From the NCBI GenBank assembly GCA_946221915.1, contig CAMIKG010000003.1, positions 62,001 through 126,000 on the forward strand: 64,000 nt of DNA, written 5' to 3'. Source of the DNA: an uncultured Erwinia sp. (GTDB lineage: Bacteria > Pseudomonadota > Gammaproteobacteria > Enterobacterales > Enterobacteriaceae). Both the position numbers and the translations under genes were made by a program. The notes below the pieces were generated by a model. It worked only from the letters and a program-made list of their open reading frames with translations, was not told where the DNA came from and searched no databases. Below are positions 47,131 to 56,323 of the stretch, piece after piece. Position 1 is the stretch's first letter. Each line of letters starts with the position of its first letter.

Positions 47131-47844
47131 TCAGGCACCTGAATTAATTGCAAATACCCGCCGCAGCGCGCTTTTTCCCTCATCTGTCACAATGACCTCA
47201 CGGTAACCCGGCACCCGATTCAGCCAGCCTTTTTGTTCAAAAGCGATCAGTAAAGCTGCGCCTGCATCGCCCCCTAAATGAAAACGTCTTTCGCTCCAGT
47301 CGAGGCAGGCGCAGCAGGGTTTACGCCGTGGACGAGGATCGAGCACCACGCCGATATTGTGCAGATGATGCTTGCCACTCTCCGTTACGGCGCTTCCGTC
47401 CGCTTCAAGCCACTGCTCGCGCAGCATAAAGTCGTAAATAGTGACCGCCAGCTCGCCAGCCAGATGATCATAACAGGTGCGGGCGTGGCGTAAATGGCGC
47501 GGCGCGCGGGTTTGTGGCGATTTGATGTCCTTCATCGATACGCTCATCATCGTTTCCAGTAGCCCGGCGATATCATATCCTGCCAGCCGATAGTAACGGT
47601 GACGCCCCTGTGATACGCAGATTATCAGGCCGCCTTTCACCAGCTTGCTCAGGTGTCCACTGGCGGTCGACGCGGCAATATCGGCCACTGCGCTCAGTTC
47701 TGTTGCTGTCCAGGCGCGGCCATCCATCAGTGCACACAGCATTCTGACGCGCGAAGGATCGGCCATGGCGCTGGCAATCACTGCCATGGCATCTTCCAGC
47801 GCCATGGCATTTTTTTTATCATCCGCGAATCGGGGTAAACTCAT
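47131..47844 (-). CDS. ArsR-type helix-turn-helix regulator, 237 residues
   Basis: Long ArsR/SmtB-like regulator. The winged helix is at about 20-95 (AVIASAMADPSRVRMLCALMDG, TATELSAVADIAASTASGHLSKLVKGGLI, GRHRYYRLAG). The C-terminal half contains a Cys-rich stretch (RRKPCCACLDWSERRFHLGG) and a small helical repeat. I start at ATG 47844, whose ATGA overlaps the stop of the upstream ACT-domain gene; another ATG lies six codons earlier. It ends a three-gene operon. The Cys cluster could sense metal or redox state, which is inference. Confidence 0.75.
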   Translation of the reverse strand: MSLPRFADDKKNAMALEDAMAVIASAMADPSRVRMLCALMDGRAWTATELSAVADIAASTASGHLSKLVKGGLIICVSQGRHRYYRLAGYDIAGLLETMMSVSMKDIKSPQTRAPRHLRHARTCYDHLAGELAVTIYDFMLREQWLEADGSAVTESGKHHLHNIGVVLDPRPRRKPCCACLDWSERRFHLGGDAGAALLIAFEQKGWLNRVPGYREVIVTDEGKSALRRVFAINSGA

Positions 47845-48233
47845 ACCGGTGGCACTTCCCATTGTTCAGTGACCTGGCTGGCCAGTGGGTTATTATCGGT
47901 GACCAAAATTAATCGGTTATCATGGTCGCTGTACTGTACGAGAATATTAACCCCGTTCCTGCCAATAATATCAGCGATTTCGCCCAGTTCGCCGGGACGT
48001 TCCTGTTTCAGTTTTCTGATCACTGGTTGAGTAATCTTCTGCACATTGAAACCAGCATCCAGCAGAACCTGGCGGGCAAGATTGCCATTTTCCACCAGAA
48101 AATGCGCATGGCTTTCGTTGCCGCAGGAAAATACGCCGCCGCCTTCCAGTCCGACGCCATTTTTACCCAGTGTCAAACCGAGTGCAGCCAGTGAGCCGGG
48201 GGTATTGTCGAGAATAACGTGAATATCAAACAT
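47841..48233 (-). CDS. Small double ACT-domain protein, 130 residues
   Basis: MFDIHVILDNTPGSLAALGLTLGKNGVGLEGGGVF is an ACT-type ligand-binding unit, and QERPGELGEIADIIGRNGVNILVQYSDHDNRLILVTDN a second one. ACT domains bind amino acids or other small molecules. The gene overlaps its upstream neighbour by eight bases and is coupled to the ArsR regulator by an ATGA. I start at ATG 48233, since extensions upstream overlap the monooxygenase gene heavily. Ligand unknown. Confidence 0.75.
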   Translation of the reverse strand: MFDIHVILDNTPGSLAALGLTLGKNGVGLEGGGVFSCGNESHAHFLVENGNLARQVLLDAGFNVQKITQPVIRKLKQERPGELGEIADIIGRNGVNILVQYSDHDNRLILVTDNNPLASQVTEQWEVPPV

Positions 48234-48549
48234 CTGATAAGCTCCTTGTTTGCGATGAATATTCCCTGAATACGCGCGCGACACGTATTCGGTAAAAAGA
48301 GAAAATGGACTCGCGCCCTCCACTTTGCGCCGCCTGGTGCAGCACATTTTTTTTCCACGCCAGCACCGCAGCTTCATCCCGCCACCACGAAAGCGAGAGA
48401 ATTTTCCCCGGCGTGCTCAGGCTCTGGAAACGCTCGATGGCGATAAAACCCTCGATATCCGTCAAAAGTGGTTTGAGTTCGGCTGCCAGCTGAAGATAGC
48501 GTTCCTGCTGTGCCGGAATGGCATCTGCCTCGAAAAGAACAGCGATCAT
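48226..48549 (-). CDS. Antibiotic biosynthesis monooxygenase (ABM) family protein
   Basis: A 107-residue dimeric alpha/beta barrel-like protein: MIAVLFEADAIPAQQERYLQLAAELKPLLTDIEGFIAIERFQSLSTPGKILSLSWWRDEAAVLAWK. The ABM family contains monooxygenases and haem-degrading enzymes that act on quinones or aromatics. First gene of the operon with the ACT and ArsR genes, so these three probably respond to a common small molecule. Substrate not known. Confidence 0.78.
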   Translation of the reverse strand: MIAVLFEADAIPAQQERYLQLAAELKPLLTDIEGFIAIERFQSLSTPGKILSLSWWRDEAAVLAWKKNVLHQAAQSGGRESIFSFYRIRVARVFREYSSQTRSLSDV

Positions 48550-48786
48550 GGGATTAACCTCACAGGGGATGAATGACGTGCAGTGTAGGGCGCTTGCTGG
48601 AGTGATACTTCGGTTGCGGACGAAATATGATTGCGCGCTGTGAAAGCCCGCAGTGAAGTCGAACTAAGGTTTTGATACCACCGTTAACGGCTGATTTTCT
48701 GGACAATATTGCGTAAGCTGTTATGGTGCGTAACACGCTTTATTCGCGATAGTTGCTGACTTACAAAACGGTTTGGTTGAAAGAGT

Positions 48787-49515
48787 ATGAAATTAAAACA
48801 GGTTGGCGCAGTCCTGACGTTTATCTTTGGGTTAATGGGTGCGTACTCTGCCTGGCAGGAAATCACTAAACCGTCTTCCCATTTGACTGCCTTTATCAGT
48901 GACAGCATTTTCTACACGCCACCTCAGTTTAACCACTTAATGGAGCAGGTGATTAAACAGGCCGATTATGATGACATCCAGAATATGATTGATGGCGTGG
49001 CAGGAGAGGCCACCTTTTCTGAAAAACAAAAGCTGCGCGATGATATCGTTAAGCGGATTATGACGCCGTTTTCCCCACCTTTCGACCACAGTCTGGCGGA
49101 GTACAGAAGGCTTATCTACGTCGATGTCGCCAACAATGGCGCCGCGCTGGCGAAAAACATCTATATCGATTTCCCCGAAAAAGTGCTGGTGATGATCGAA
49201 GATGATAAACAAGAATCGGTTGAGAAAGCGGAACCTTTAACCCGGCTGGAAATCGGCTCGATTAAGCAGAATGGCAAATATCGTGTATGGGCGTGGGCGA
49301 AATCAAACGACTTCAACAAATACAAAATGAATGTTGGCAGTGATGATGAAGTAGCGGAAATGAAATTCGAGGAGGGCTATACCGGTTTTGAGGCGTTCTT
49401 CGCCGAAAATGCCCGCGAGATCTTGCTGATTATATTGATGCTGTTCCCTTTTTTTCTGTACTTTGCTTACAACGCCTTATGCAGTGTGCTTCGCACCCAC
49501 TCTCAGGAAGAATAA
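48787..49515 (+). CDS. Two-helix membrane protein of unknown function, 242 residues
   Basis: One N-terminal helix (VGAVLTFIFGLMGAYSAW) and one C-terminal helix (ILLIILMLFPFFLYFAYNALC) enclose a likely periplasmic or cytoplasmic domain with RRLIYVDVANNGAALAKNIYIDFPEKVLVMIEDD and LEIGSIKQNGKYRVWAWAKSN. The domain looks like the beta-sandwich seen in membrane-anchored 'NNGA-AKN' proteins, but no family is recognised. Confidence 0.65.
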   Translation: MKLKQVGAVLTFIFGLMGAYSAWQEITKPSSHLTAFISDSIFYTPPQFNHLMEQVIKQADYDDIQNMIDGVAGEATFSEKQKLRDDIVKRIMTPFSPPFDHSLAEYRRLIYVDVANNGAALAKNIYIDFPEKVLVMIEDDKQESVEKAEPLTRLEIGSIKQNGKYRVWAWAKSNDFNKYKMNVGSDDEVAEMKFEEGYTGFEAFFAENAREILLIILMLFPFFLYFAYNALCSVLRTHSQEE

Positions 49516-49653
49516 GCCAGACCCGGCTTATTCTTTTCCCTTGCGCTGATGGCTGATAAATCGGAAGTCTTGAAACTGTCGCGTAATGAACGACGGTGCA
49601 TATGATGAAATTAACATCTGCTGCTGAGCAACATTGATCATGGAGAGTAGCAT

Positions 49654-50205
49654 ATGATTTTTGGCGACCCCTATCGTTTCGCTGTTTGGGTAGAATATAT
49701 TCCGCAATGGAGCAACGATTCCTTTAAAAATGGTTTTTTCGGATTTTTTATTAATGGCAACCGCTATCCTCACGATGCAAGAACCTCAACCTTGTTTGTC
49801 GATATTGATGATGTGCTTGATGAGCATAACGCTCTTAACAGCTGGCCGGAAAATACGGAGATCTTTGCCCTGCCAGCGGAGGCAGCCTTTAAATATTTAT
49901 CGCAACTTGCCTGGCCTGAACCGACAGAAGAGGATGATTATCCAGAAGGGGTATCGGATTACACTATTCCTGTAACGATTGTGAATGAGTCTGGCGCTTA
50001 TTTCTTTGCGGTGGCAAACCCGTCATCGGTACGAATTATTGGCGGTACTATAAGCCAGCTGGTTGAAAATAAAGATAATGGCAGCAATGAATGGCAGGAT
50101 ATTCAACATCCGTATCTGGAAGATATCACGCTGACGAAAAGTGAGATAAGTGAACTTATTGCCGGACTGAAGGCCTTTTCTGCTGAGTTATTCCCGAAGC
50201 AATAA
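49654..50205 (+). CDS. Imm42-family immunity-like protein
   Basis: A 183-residue protein whose start MIFGDPYRFAVWVEYIPQWSNDSFKNGFFGFFINGNRYP is a strong match to the Imm42 pattern of contact-dependent toxin immunity proteins (family members begin with MIFGDPxxFAIW). No toxin (Rhs, CdiA or polymorphic) is found in the window, so this would be an orphan immunity gene. Confidence 0.65.
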   Translation: MIFGDPYRFAVWVEYIPQWSNDSFKNGFFGFFINGNRYPHDARTSTLFVDIDDVLDEHNALNSWPENTEIFALPAEAAFKYLSQLAWPEPTEEDDYPEGVSDYTIPVTIVNESGAYFFAVANPSSVRIIGGTISQLVENKDNGSNEWQDIQHPYLEDITLTKSEISELIAGLKAFSAELFPKQ

Positions 50206-50240
50206 TCAGGCCGCCGCCATCTGGCGGCAGCCTGCCAGAC

Positions 50241-50570
50241 TCAATCCACCACAAACAACTTTGCGCCGACGGTGGTGGACGAACGGTGTGCCTCCGCATT
50301 GTCCGCGACCTGATAGCTGACGCCTGGGGTCAGCGTAAAGGTGCGGCCATCATCCAGTTCCGTATGCAGTTCACCTTCCAGACACAGCAGAATATGGCCT
50401 TTGACACACCAGTGATCGGCCAGATAACCCGCAGAGTACTCAATCATTCTGACCCGAATATCACCGAACTTCGCCGTACGCCACAGGGCATAGCCCTGCT
50501 CACCGGGATGACGTTCAGCTTCCAGCGCTTCCTAGTTAGTGATACCAAACGGGATGTTATTTAACTGCAT
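50241..50570 (-). pseudogene. DHCW-motif cupin gene interrupted by an amber codon
   Basis: The intact frame begins MQLNNIPFGITN at ATG 50570, then TAG (50532-50534), then EALEAERHPGEQGYALWRTAKFGDIRVRMIEYSAGYLADHWCVKGHILLCLEGELHTELDDGRTF. The rest is in frame, complete and without other damage. The DHCW motif and cupin fold identify the family. The stop replaces a Trp or similar codon after the twelfth residue. It may be a recent mutation; a sequencing error is the other explanation. Confidence 0.8.
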
Positions 50571-50892
50571 ACTTTTTCCTTGCCAGCTCAGTGGATTAGC
50601 TTTTATTTAGAACAAATCCGCATGTTACTGGCAATATTTTTGTTGCTCATTCGTCTACTTCAGTACGACATCATTGTTGTGCAGAGACAATATGAAAGGT
50701 TGCCGTGGTCATCGCCTTTATCCGGCAACGTTTGCACTACTGTTGCTGCTCATTGCTGTGGTTATGATATTGCTGGTCATGTTGCTGTGGCATGCGTTGA
50801 TCCCTGAACACTGTGGCCTGAAAAGCATCGGCTGCGGGTATGCGCTTATATGCTGCCCTGAAGCACAGAGAAAACTCTCACCCCTCACCAGC

Positions 50893-51588
50893 TTAGCGCG
50901 CCGCCGGATCGTTAAACGGCCTGACCACCAGTTCAGTGACCTGCGAGTCGGGCGTGCTGTCGACAATCAGGCGAGCCGCGCTGGCAATGGATGCCGGTGC
51001 GCTCTTATCCTGCTCGCTTTCTTCCGGCGTCAGCGGATTCATCGGTGTCGCCGTTGGGCCAGGATAGACGGTCGCGACACGCACACCATGCTGGCGCTCC
51101 TCATTACGCAGCGCTTCCGCCAGTGCATGCAGCGCAAACTTGCTGGCGGAATAGACGGCGTGACCGGGCAGCGGACGCGTGCCAGAGCCGGAATTAATAA
51201 ACACCACCTGACCGTGTTGCTGACGCAGCTTAGGTAATGCCAGGCGGGTCAGCTCAGCCGGTGCGAACACATTAATCGCAAACTGCTGCTGCCAGTCATC
51301 TGGTGTGGCGTCGGCAACGCTGAAACGTTTAGCGATAGCGGCGGAATGGATCAGCACATCAATGCGCGGCAGGCTGGCGATAAACGCCGCCACCCGCGCG
51401 TGATCGCGGATATCCAGGCTGACGGGTGTGATTGCCGCATGGTCAGCAAACGGCGATTCGCTGGCGGCGCGGCGGCTCAGAGTGTAGACATGATGATCGC
51501 GCGCCAGGTTCTCCGCAATGGCCTGGCCGATACCGCTGTTGCCGCCGGTGACAATGGCGATTCTGGCGGATGATGATGTTGCTGACAT
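50893..51588 (-). CDS. Short-chain dehydrogenase/reductase
   Basis: A 231-residue SDR: VTGGNSGIGQAIAENLARD (cofactor loop), INSGSGTRPLPG (catalytic Ser region), YSASKFALHALAEALRNEE (catalytic Tyr and Lys) and VYPGPTATPM. ATG 51588 follows AGGAGATGCGTT; a longer frame upstream is unsupported. Substrate not known. Confidence 0.85.
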   Translation of the reverse strand: MSATSSSARIAIVTGGNSGIGQAIAENLARDHHVYTLSRRAASESPFADHAAITPVSLDIRDHARVAAFIASLPRIDVLIHSAAIAKRFSVADATPDDWQQQFAINVFAPAELTRLALPKLRQQHGQVVFINSGSGTRPLPGHAVYSASKFALHALAEALRNEERQHGVRVATVYPGPTATPMNPLTPEESEQDKSAPASIASAARLIVDSTPDSQVTELVVRPFNDPAAR

Positions 51589-51740
51589 AACGCATCTCCT
51601 TTCTGGTAGTGGCTTATTTCTAATCCATTTCCGCCAGCCAGCAAATGCGTTGTTGGTATAAGTTATCCCACAGAAGGAAACGGTGCGTGCGCGCAGGTAG
51701 CGATCAGTCAATACGGTGGGAATAACGCAGGGAGGGGGGC

Positions 51741-51773
51741 AAAAAAAAACAGGCCAGCGTTTGCTGGCCTGTT
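51741..51773 (-). terminator. Intrinsic terminator of gcd
   Basis: AACAGGCCAGC / GCTGGCCTGTT is an 11-bp perfect stem with a four-base loop. On the minus strand it is followed by nine T, just past the gcd stop. Confidence 0.93.
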
Positions 51774-51791
51774 GGCTATCTTAAGCGCGGA

Positions 51792-54230
51792 TTACTTGCT
51801 TTCCGGCAGAGCGTAAGCAATGACATAATCACCACGGTCTGGCGACTGACGTGCGCCACCGGCAGAGATCAGAATGTACTGCTTACCGTTTTTCGGTGAA
51901 ACATAGCTCATCGGGCCGCCCTGGCTACCCACAGGCAGACGGGCTTTCCACACTTCTTTACCGGTAGAAGAATCGAAGGCGCGCAGGTAGTAGTCCTGAG
52001 TACCGGCGATAAACACTAAGCCACCCTGAGTTGCCAGCGTACCGCCCAGTGTTGGCATGCCGATTGGCATTTTGGCGTGCATTTTGATACCCATCGGGCC
52101 GGTATCCTGCACGGTGCCAACCGGAACCTGCCAGACAATTTTCTGGGTTTTCATATCGATGGCAGAAAGCGTACCGAATGGCGGTTTCTGACATGGAATG
52201 CCCAGTGCGGACAGGAAGCGGTTTTTGTTTACCGCATACGGCGTGCCTTTCAGCGGAACCGCACCCATACCGGTGTTGATCGCTTCACCACCGTTGCTGG
52301 CTTTCGCGCCATTGGTCTGTGCCGGGATCATCTGCACCCACAGACCCAGACGCATATCGTTTACAAAGATATAGTTGTTGTTTGGATCGGTAGAGATGCT
52401 GCCCCAGTTCAGACCACCCAGAGAACCCGGGAAGCTCAGCGACTTATCGGTATCCGGTACGGTGAACAGGCCATCGTAACGCATAGATTTAAAGTCGATA
52501 CGGCACAGCAGCTGGTCAAACGGTGTGGCGCCCCACATATCCGCTTCGGTCAGCTTCTGGTTGCCGATCTGCGGCATACCGGTCGAGTGCGGCTGAGTTT
52601 TGGTGTACTGCTCGTTAGGGATATGACCCTGCACCATTGGCAGCTCTTCAACTTTGGTCAGCGGCTTACCGGTCAGGCGATCCAGCACAAAGATCATGCC
52701 GGTTTTACCACCGATCACCACCGCTGGTTTGGTTGTGCCATCTTTTTCCGGGAAGTCGATAAGGCTTGGCTGCATCGGCAGGTCGAAGTCCCACAGATCG
52801 TTATGCACGGTCTGATAAACCCACTTCTCTTTACCGGTAGTTGCATCCAGCGCCAGCACGGAAGCACCGTATTTATGATCCAGTTCGGTACGGTTCGCAC
52901 CCCACAGGTCCACAGAAGAACTGCCCATCGGAATAAAGACGGTGTTCATTTTTGGATCGTAGGACATCGCCGCCCAGGAGTTTGGCGTACTGCGCACGTA
53001 GTTCTGGTCCGGCAGCAGCTGTGCGTTCGGGTCAACGTTGCCCGGGTCAAACGCCCAGCGCATCTGGCCGGTGATCACGTCAAAGCCACGCAGCACGCCG
53101 CCAGGCATATCGGTCTGCACGTTATCCGCCACACGACCGCCCACCACCACAGTAGTACCGGCCAGCGTTGGCGCAGAAGTCAGCTGATATTTCGGGTCCT
53201 GTGCTTCACCCAGGCCCGCTTTCAGGTCGACGGTGCCTTTGTTACCGAAGTTTTCACAGAATTCACCGGTGTCGGCGTTGATAGCAATCAGACGCGCGTC
53301 AATGGTGTTCATCAGGATACGACGCTGGCAGGTGTCGCCGGCTGGCAGGGCCACTTCGCTCACTGGCGTTGAGCCAGGCACGCTTGGCTGCGTCAGCGGT
53401 TTGGTCGCGTCAAAGTACGCCAGACCACGGCAGCGGTTCCACACCTGGGCTTTCGCGTTAATTTCGCGTTTCCAGATCTCTTTACCGCTGTCCGCTTCCA
53501 CTGCAATCACGTTGTTGTTCGGCGTACACAGGAACAGGGTGTTACCCACCTGCAGCGGCGTCTGCTGATCTTCCGCACCGTTACCGGTTGGGCTGATAGG
53601 CGTGTCGCCAGTATGGAAGGTCCAGGCCACCTGCAGATCTTTCACGTTGTCACGGGTGATCTGGTCGATAGCCACAAAGCGGCTGCCTTCCGGCGTGTTG
53701 CCGTAGTTATCCCAGTCTTTCTGCTGTTTAGCTTTATCAACCGGCACCAGTGGCAGCTGCTCGCCGCTGAACGCGACGGTGGGGTGTGGCTGGAACATAC
53801 CAGCGAACGCGGCCACCATGCCCACCGCCAGCACGGCGGAGAGCACATAAGAGACTTTTGCCAGCGGTGCTTTGCCTTCACGCTTACGCAGCGCAGGCCA
53901 CAGCAGGAATGACAGCAGCATAAAGCCTGCCGGCACCATCAGACGGGAAATCAGCGGCCAGAAATCCAGGCCCGCATCAAGCAGCGCCCAGATTAACGTG
54001 CCAGCGAAAACCAGAATAAACAGCACCACCGCAGAGGATTTGCGACGGAAGAACTGAATCGCCGCCAGCACGGTCACGATACCGGCAATAACGAAATACC
54101 AGCTGCCGCCGAGAGAGGCCAGTTTGCCTCCCCCAATGACGAAGAACAGACCGGTGGCAAGCAGCACCAGTCCGAACAGCACGGAGAGGATGCTCAACCC
54201 TTTGCAGGGACGAGCGGAATTATTTGCCAT
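51792..54230 (-). CDS. gcd: Membrane-bound PQQ-dependent glucose dehydrogenase
   Basis: An 812-residue enzyme that oxidises glucose to gluconolactone in the periplasm and passes electrons to ubiquinone. Five N-terminal membrane helices (about 10-145) precede a periplasmic eight-bladed propeller with the PQQ-family landmarks WDNYGNTPEGSRFVAIDQI, VAWTFHTGD, WAFDPGN, KWVYQTVHNDLWDFDLP (a tryptophan-docking segment with the catalytic-region Asp) and LRAFDSSTGKEVWKARLP. Length matches E. coli Gcd (796) allowing for a slightly longer helix region. It needs PQQ made elsewhere or imported. A long leader region separates it from divergent pheP. Confidence 0.95.
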   Translation of the reverse strand: MANNSARPCKGLSILSVLFGLVLLATGLFFVIGGGKLASLGGSWYFVIAGIVTVLAAIQFFRRKSSAVVLFILVFAGTLIWALLDAGLDFWPLISRLMVPAGFMLLSFLLWPALRKREGKAPLAKVSYVLSAVLAVGMVAAFAGMFQPHPTVAFSGEQLPLVPVDKAKQQKDWDNYGNTPEGSRFVAIDQITRDNVKDLQVAWTFHTGDTPISPTGNGAEDQQTPLQVGNTLFLCTPNNNVIAVEADSGKEIWKREINAKAQVWNRCRGLAYFDATKPLTQPSVPGSTPVSEVALPAGDTCQRRILMNTIDARLIAINADTGEFCENFGNKGTVDLKAGLGEAQDPKYQLTSAPTLAGTTVVVGGRVADNVQTDMPGGVLRGFDVITGQMRWAFDPGNVDPNAQLLPDQNYVRSTPNSWAAMSYDPKMNTVFIPMGSSSVDLWGANRTELDHKYGASVLALDATTGKEKWVYQTVHNDLWDFDLPMQPSLIDFPEKDGTTKPAVVIGGKTGMIFVLDRLTGKPLTKVEELPMVQGHIPNEQYTKTQPHSTGMPQIGNQKLTEADMWGATPFDQLLCRIDFKSMRYDGLFTVPDTDKSLSFPGSLGGLNWGSISTDPNNNYIFVNDMRLGLWVQMIPAQTNGAKASNGGEAINTGMGAVPLKGTPYAVNKNRFLSALGIPCQKPPFGTLSAIDMKTQKIVWQVPVGTVQDTGPMGIKMHAKMPIGMPTLGGTLATQGGLVFIAGTQDYYLRAFDSSTGKEVWKARLPVGSQGGPMSYVSPKNGKQYILISAGGARQSPDRGDYVIAYALPESK

Positions 54231-54881
54231 AACACAAACTCCTGAAGAAATAAAACGCCCCTGACCGCATATTCACCTCTTTCGGCCACGGGAAAACCCG
54301 CCATGCCTGCGGCTGGAAACTGTTTTGTAGCGGCTTTCTTTAGCATTGAGGATACAGAACAAAGCCCGTTCTGCCACGGTTGTGCAGGATGCATTCCTGG
54401 TGAAATAAGGTGCTCCTGACCGATGGCGCCCAAATTGTACCATTTGATACATTAAAAAGTGAATATTGATAACGCAAAACTCACTGGGCGATAGCATTTT
54501 TGCTACAACTCAGGCGCGGATGAGAGTTAACTCCACAGATTGTGTTTTATTTGCACTAAAAGCGTAGCAAAAAATAGCCACGTCACCCGTTACGCTGTGT
54601 TTATTTTTTGAGCGATGACAGAGAATAAAAATTGTGCGTTATTTCGCACAAGGTACGGCAGGGAAATAAAAAGCCCCGCACTGTGCGGTTATTATCCGTA
54701 GTACGGGCAGAGAGGTTTATCAGGTCGATTTACGCGCCAGCAGGATGGCGGAAAGGATAAAATAACAGGGATCGTTGAGGCCTTTATTTCATCCCATGGC
54801 GATTAAATCGTTCCTGCCTTGATACTGATCCTGCTAAGTGCTAAAACGTGCCCCTTCATAAAAACAACACAGGGGTACGAC
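54231..54881. other. gcd-pheP divergent intergenic region
   Basis: About 650 bases. On the minus strand an intrinsic-terminator-like hairpin CCGCACAGTGCGG then GGCTTTTT (about 54668-54688) follows a short open frame ending LLARKST at 54720, so a small minus-strand transcript may exist. No promoter or operator for gcd or pheP was assigned. Confidence 0.35.
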
Positions 54882-56276
54882 GTGAAAAACGCGTCAACCG
54901 TTCCTGCTGCATCCGGGCAGGACACTTCACCAGGTAATGGACAGGCATTACATCGTGGGCTGAAAAATCGTCATATTCAGCTGATTGCGCTGGGCGGCGC
55001 GATTGGCACCGGTCTGTTTCTTGGCATTGGCCCGGCGATTCAGATGGCGGGTCCGGCGGTATTACTGGGCTATGCGATTGCCGGCATTATCGCTTTCCTG
55101 ATTATGCGTCAGCTGGGTGAGATGGTGGTGGAAGAGCCGGTGTCCGGTTCCTTTGCCCATTTTGCCTATAAATACTGGGGACCGTTCGCCGGTTTCCTCT
55201 CCGGCTGGAACTACTGGGTGATGTTTGTGCTGGTCGGCATGGCGGAGCTGACCGCTGCGGGCATCTATATGCAGTACTGGTTCCCGGATGTGCCGACCTG
55301 GATGTGGGCGGCGCTGTTCTTTGTCGTCATTAATGCCGCGAACATGGTGAATGTACGCCTGTATGGCGAAATGGAGTTCTGGTTTGCGCTGATTAAGGTG
55401 CTGGCGATTATCGGCATGATTGGCTTTGGCCTGTGGCTGCTGTTTTCCGGTCATGGCGGCGAGCGCGCCAGCATTGATAACCTGTGGCAGCATGGCGGCT
55501 TCCTCGCTACCGGCTGGCATGGGCTGATTCTGGCGCTGGCAGTGATTATGTTCTCCTTTGGCGGGCTGGAGCTGATTGGTATTACCGCAGCGGAAGCCGA
55601 TTCACCGCATACCACCATTCCGAAAGCCGTTAACCAGGTGGTGTACCGTATTCTGCTGTTCTATATCGGTTCGCTGGTGGTGCTGCTGTCGCTGTATCCC
55701 TGGCTGGAAATCAAATCCAGCAGCAGCCCGTTTGTGATGATTTTCCACGATCTGAACAGCAATATGGTGGCCTCGGCGCTGAACTTTGTCATTCTGGTGG
55801 CTTCACTGTCGGTATATAACAGCGGCGTTTACTCTAACAGCCGCATGCTGTTTGGCCTGTCACAGCAGGGCAATGCGCCTGCATTTCTGACGCGTGTCAG
55901 CCGTCGCGGCGTACCGCTGAATTCCCTGCTGCTGTCCGGCGCGATCACCTCGCTGGTGGTGCTGATCAACTATCTGCTGCCGCAAAAAGCGTTTGGTCTG
56001 CTGATGGCGCTGGTGGTGGCGACGCTGCTGCTGAACTGGATTATGATTTGCCTGGCGCACCTGAAGTTCCGCGCGGCGATGCGCCGCCAGGGCCGCGTGA
56101 CGCGCTTTAAGGCGCTGCTGTACCCGGCGGGCAACTATCTCTGTATCGCCTTTTTGATGCTGATTCTGGTGCTGATGTGCACCATGGAAGAGATGCGTAC
56201 TTCGGCGTTACTGCTGCCGGTATGGATTGTGTTGCTGTTTGTCGCGTTTAAGTTACTGCGTCGTAAGAAAAACTAA
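54882..56276 (+). CDS. pheP: PheP, phenylalanine-specific APC-family permease
   Basis: A 464-residue inner-membrane amino-acid:proton symporter with twelve expected helices. The core matches PheP: LKNRHIQLIALGGAIGTGLFLGIGPAIQMAGP, MRQLGEMVVEEPVSGSFAHFAYKYWGPFAGF, and QKAFGLLMALVVATLLLNWIMICLAHL. Start GTG 54882 reads (M)KNASTVPAASGQ, which fits the MKNASTV start of E. coli PheP; an in-frame ATG 21 codons upstream is less likely. ybdG follows convergently, as in E. coli. Confidence 0.92.
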   Translation: MKNASTVPAASGQDTSPGNGQALHRGLKNRHIQLIALGGAIGTGLFLGIGPAIQMAGPAVLLGYAIAGIIAFLIMRQLGEMVVEEPVSGSFAHFAYKYWGPFAGFLSGWNYWVMFVLVGMAELTAAGIYMQYWFPDVPTWMWAALFFVVINAANMVNVRLYGEMEFWFALIKVLAIIGMIGFGLWLLFSGHGGERASIDNLWQHGGFLATGWHGLILALAVIMFSFGGLELIGITAAEADSPHTTIPKAVNQVVYRILLFYIGSLVVLLSLYPWLEIKSSSSPFVMIFHDLNSNMVASALNFVILVASLSVYNSGVYSNSRMLFGLSQQGNAPAFLTRVSRRGVPLNSLLLSGAITSLVVLINYLLPQKAFGLLMALVVATLLLNWIMICLAHLKFRAAMRRQGRVTRFKALLYPAGNYLCIAFLMLILVLMCTMEEMRTSALLLPVWIVLLFVAFKLLRRKKN

Positions 56277-56323
56277 ACGGCACAGCAACGTCTCCTCCCT
56301 GCAGGCTCAGGGAGGAGAATCCG

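Noticed and set aside
50692..51237. Open frame starting with a membrane helix (MKGCRGHRLYPATFALLLLLIAVV)
   Set aside because: Most of it is antisense to the short-chain dehydrogenase gene, it has no ribosome site and only the first 40 residues look protein-like. Possibly a fragment of a small membrane peptide.
52077..53372. Long plus-strand open frame across gcd
   Set aside because: It is a mirror of the GC-rich glucose dehydrogenase gene, His/Arg-rich and lacking any recognisable domain.
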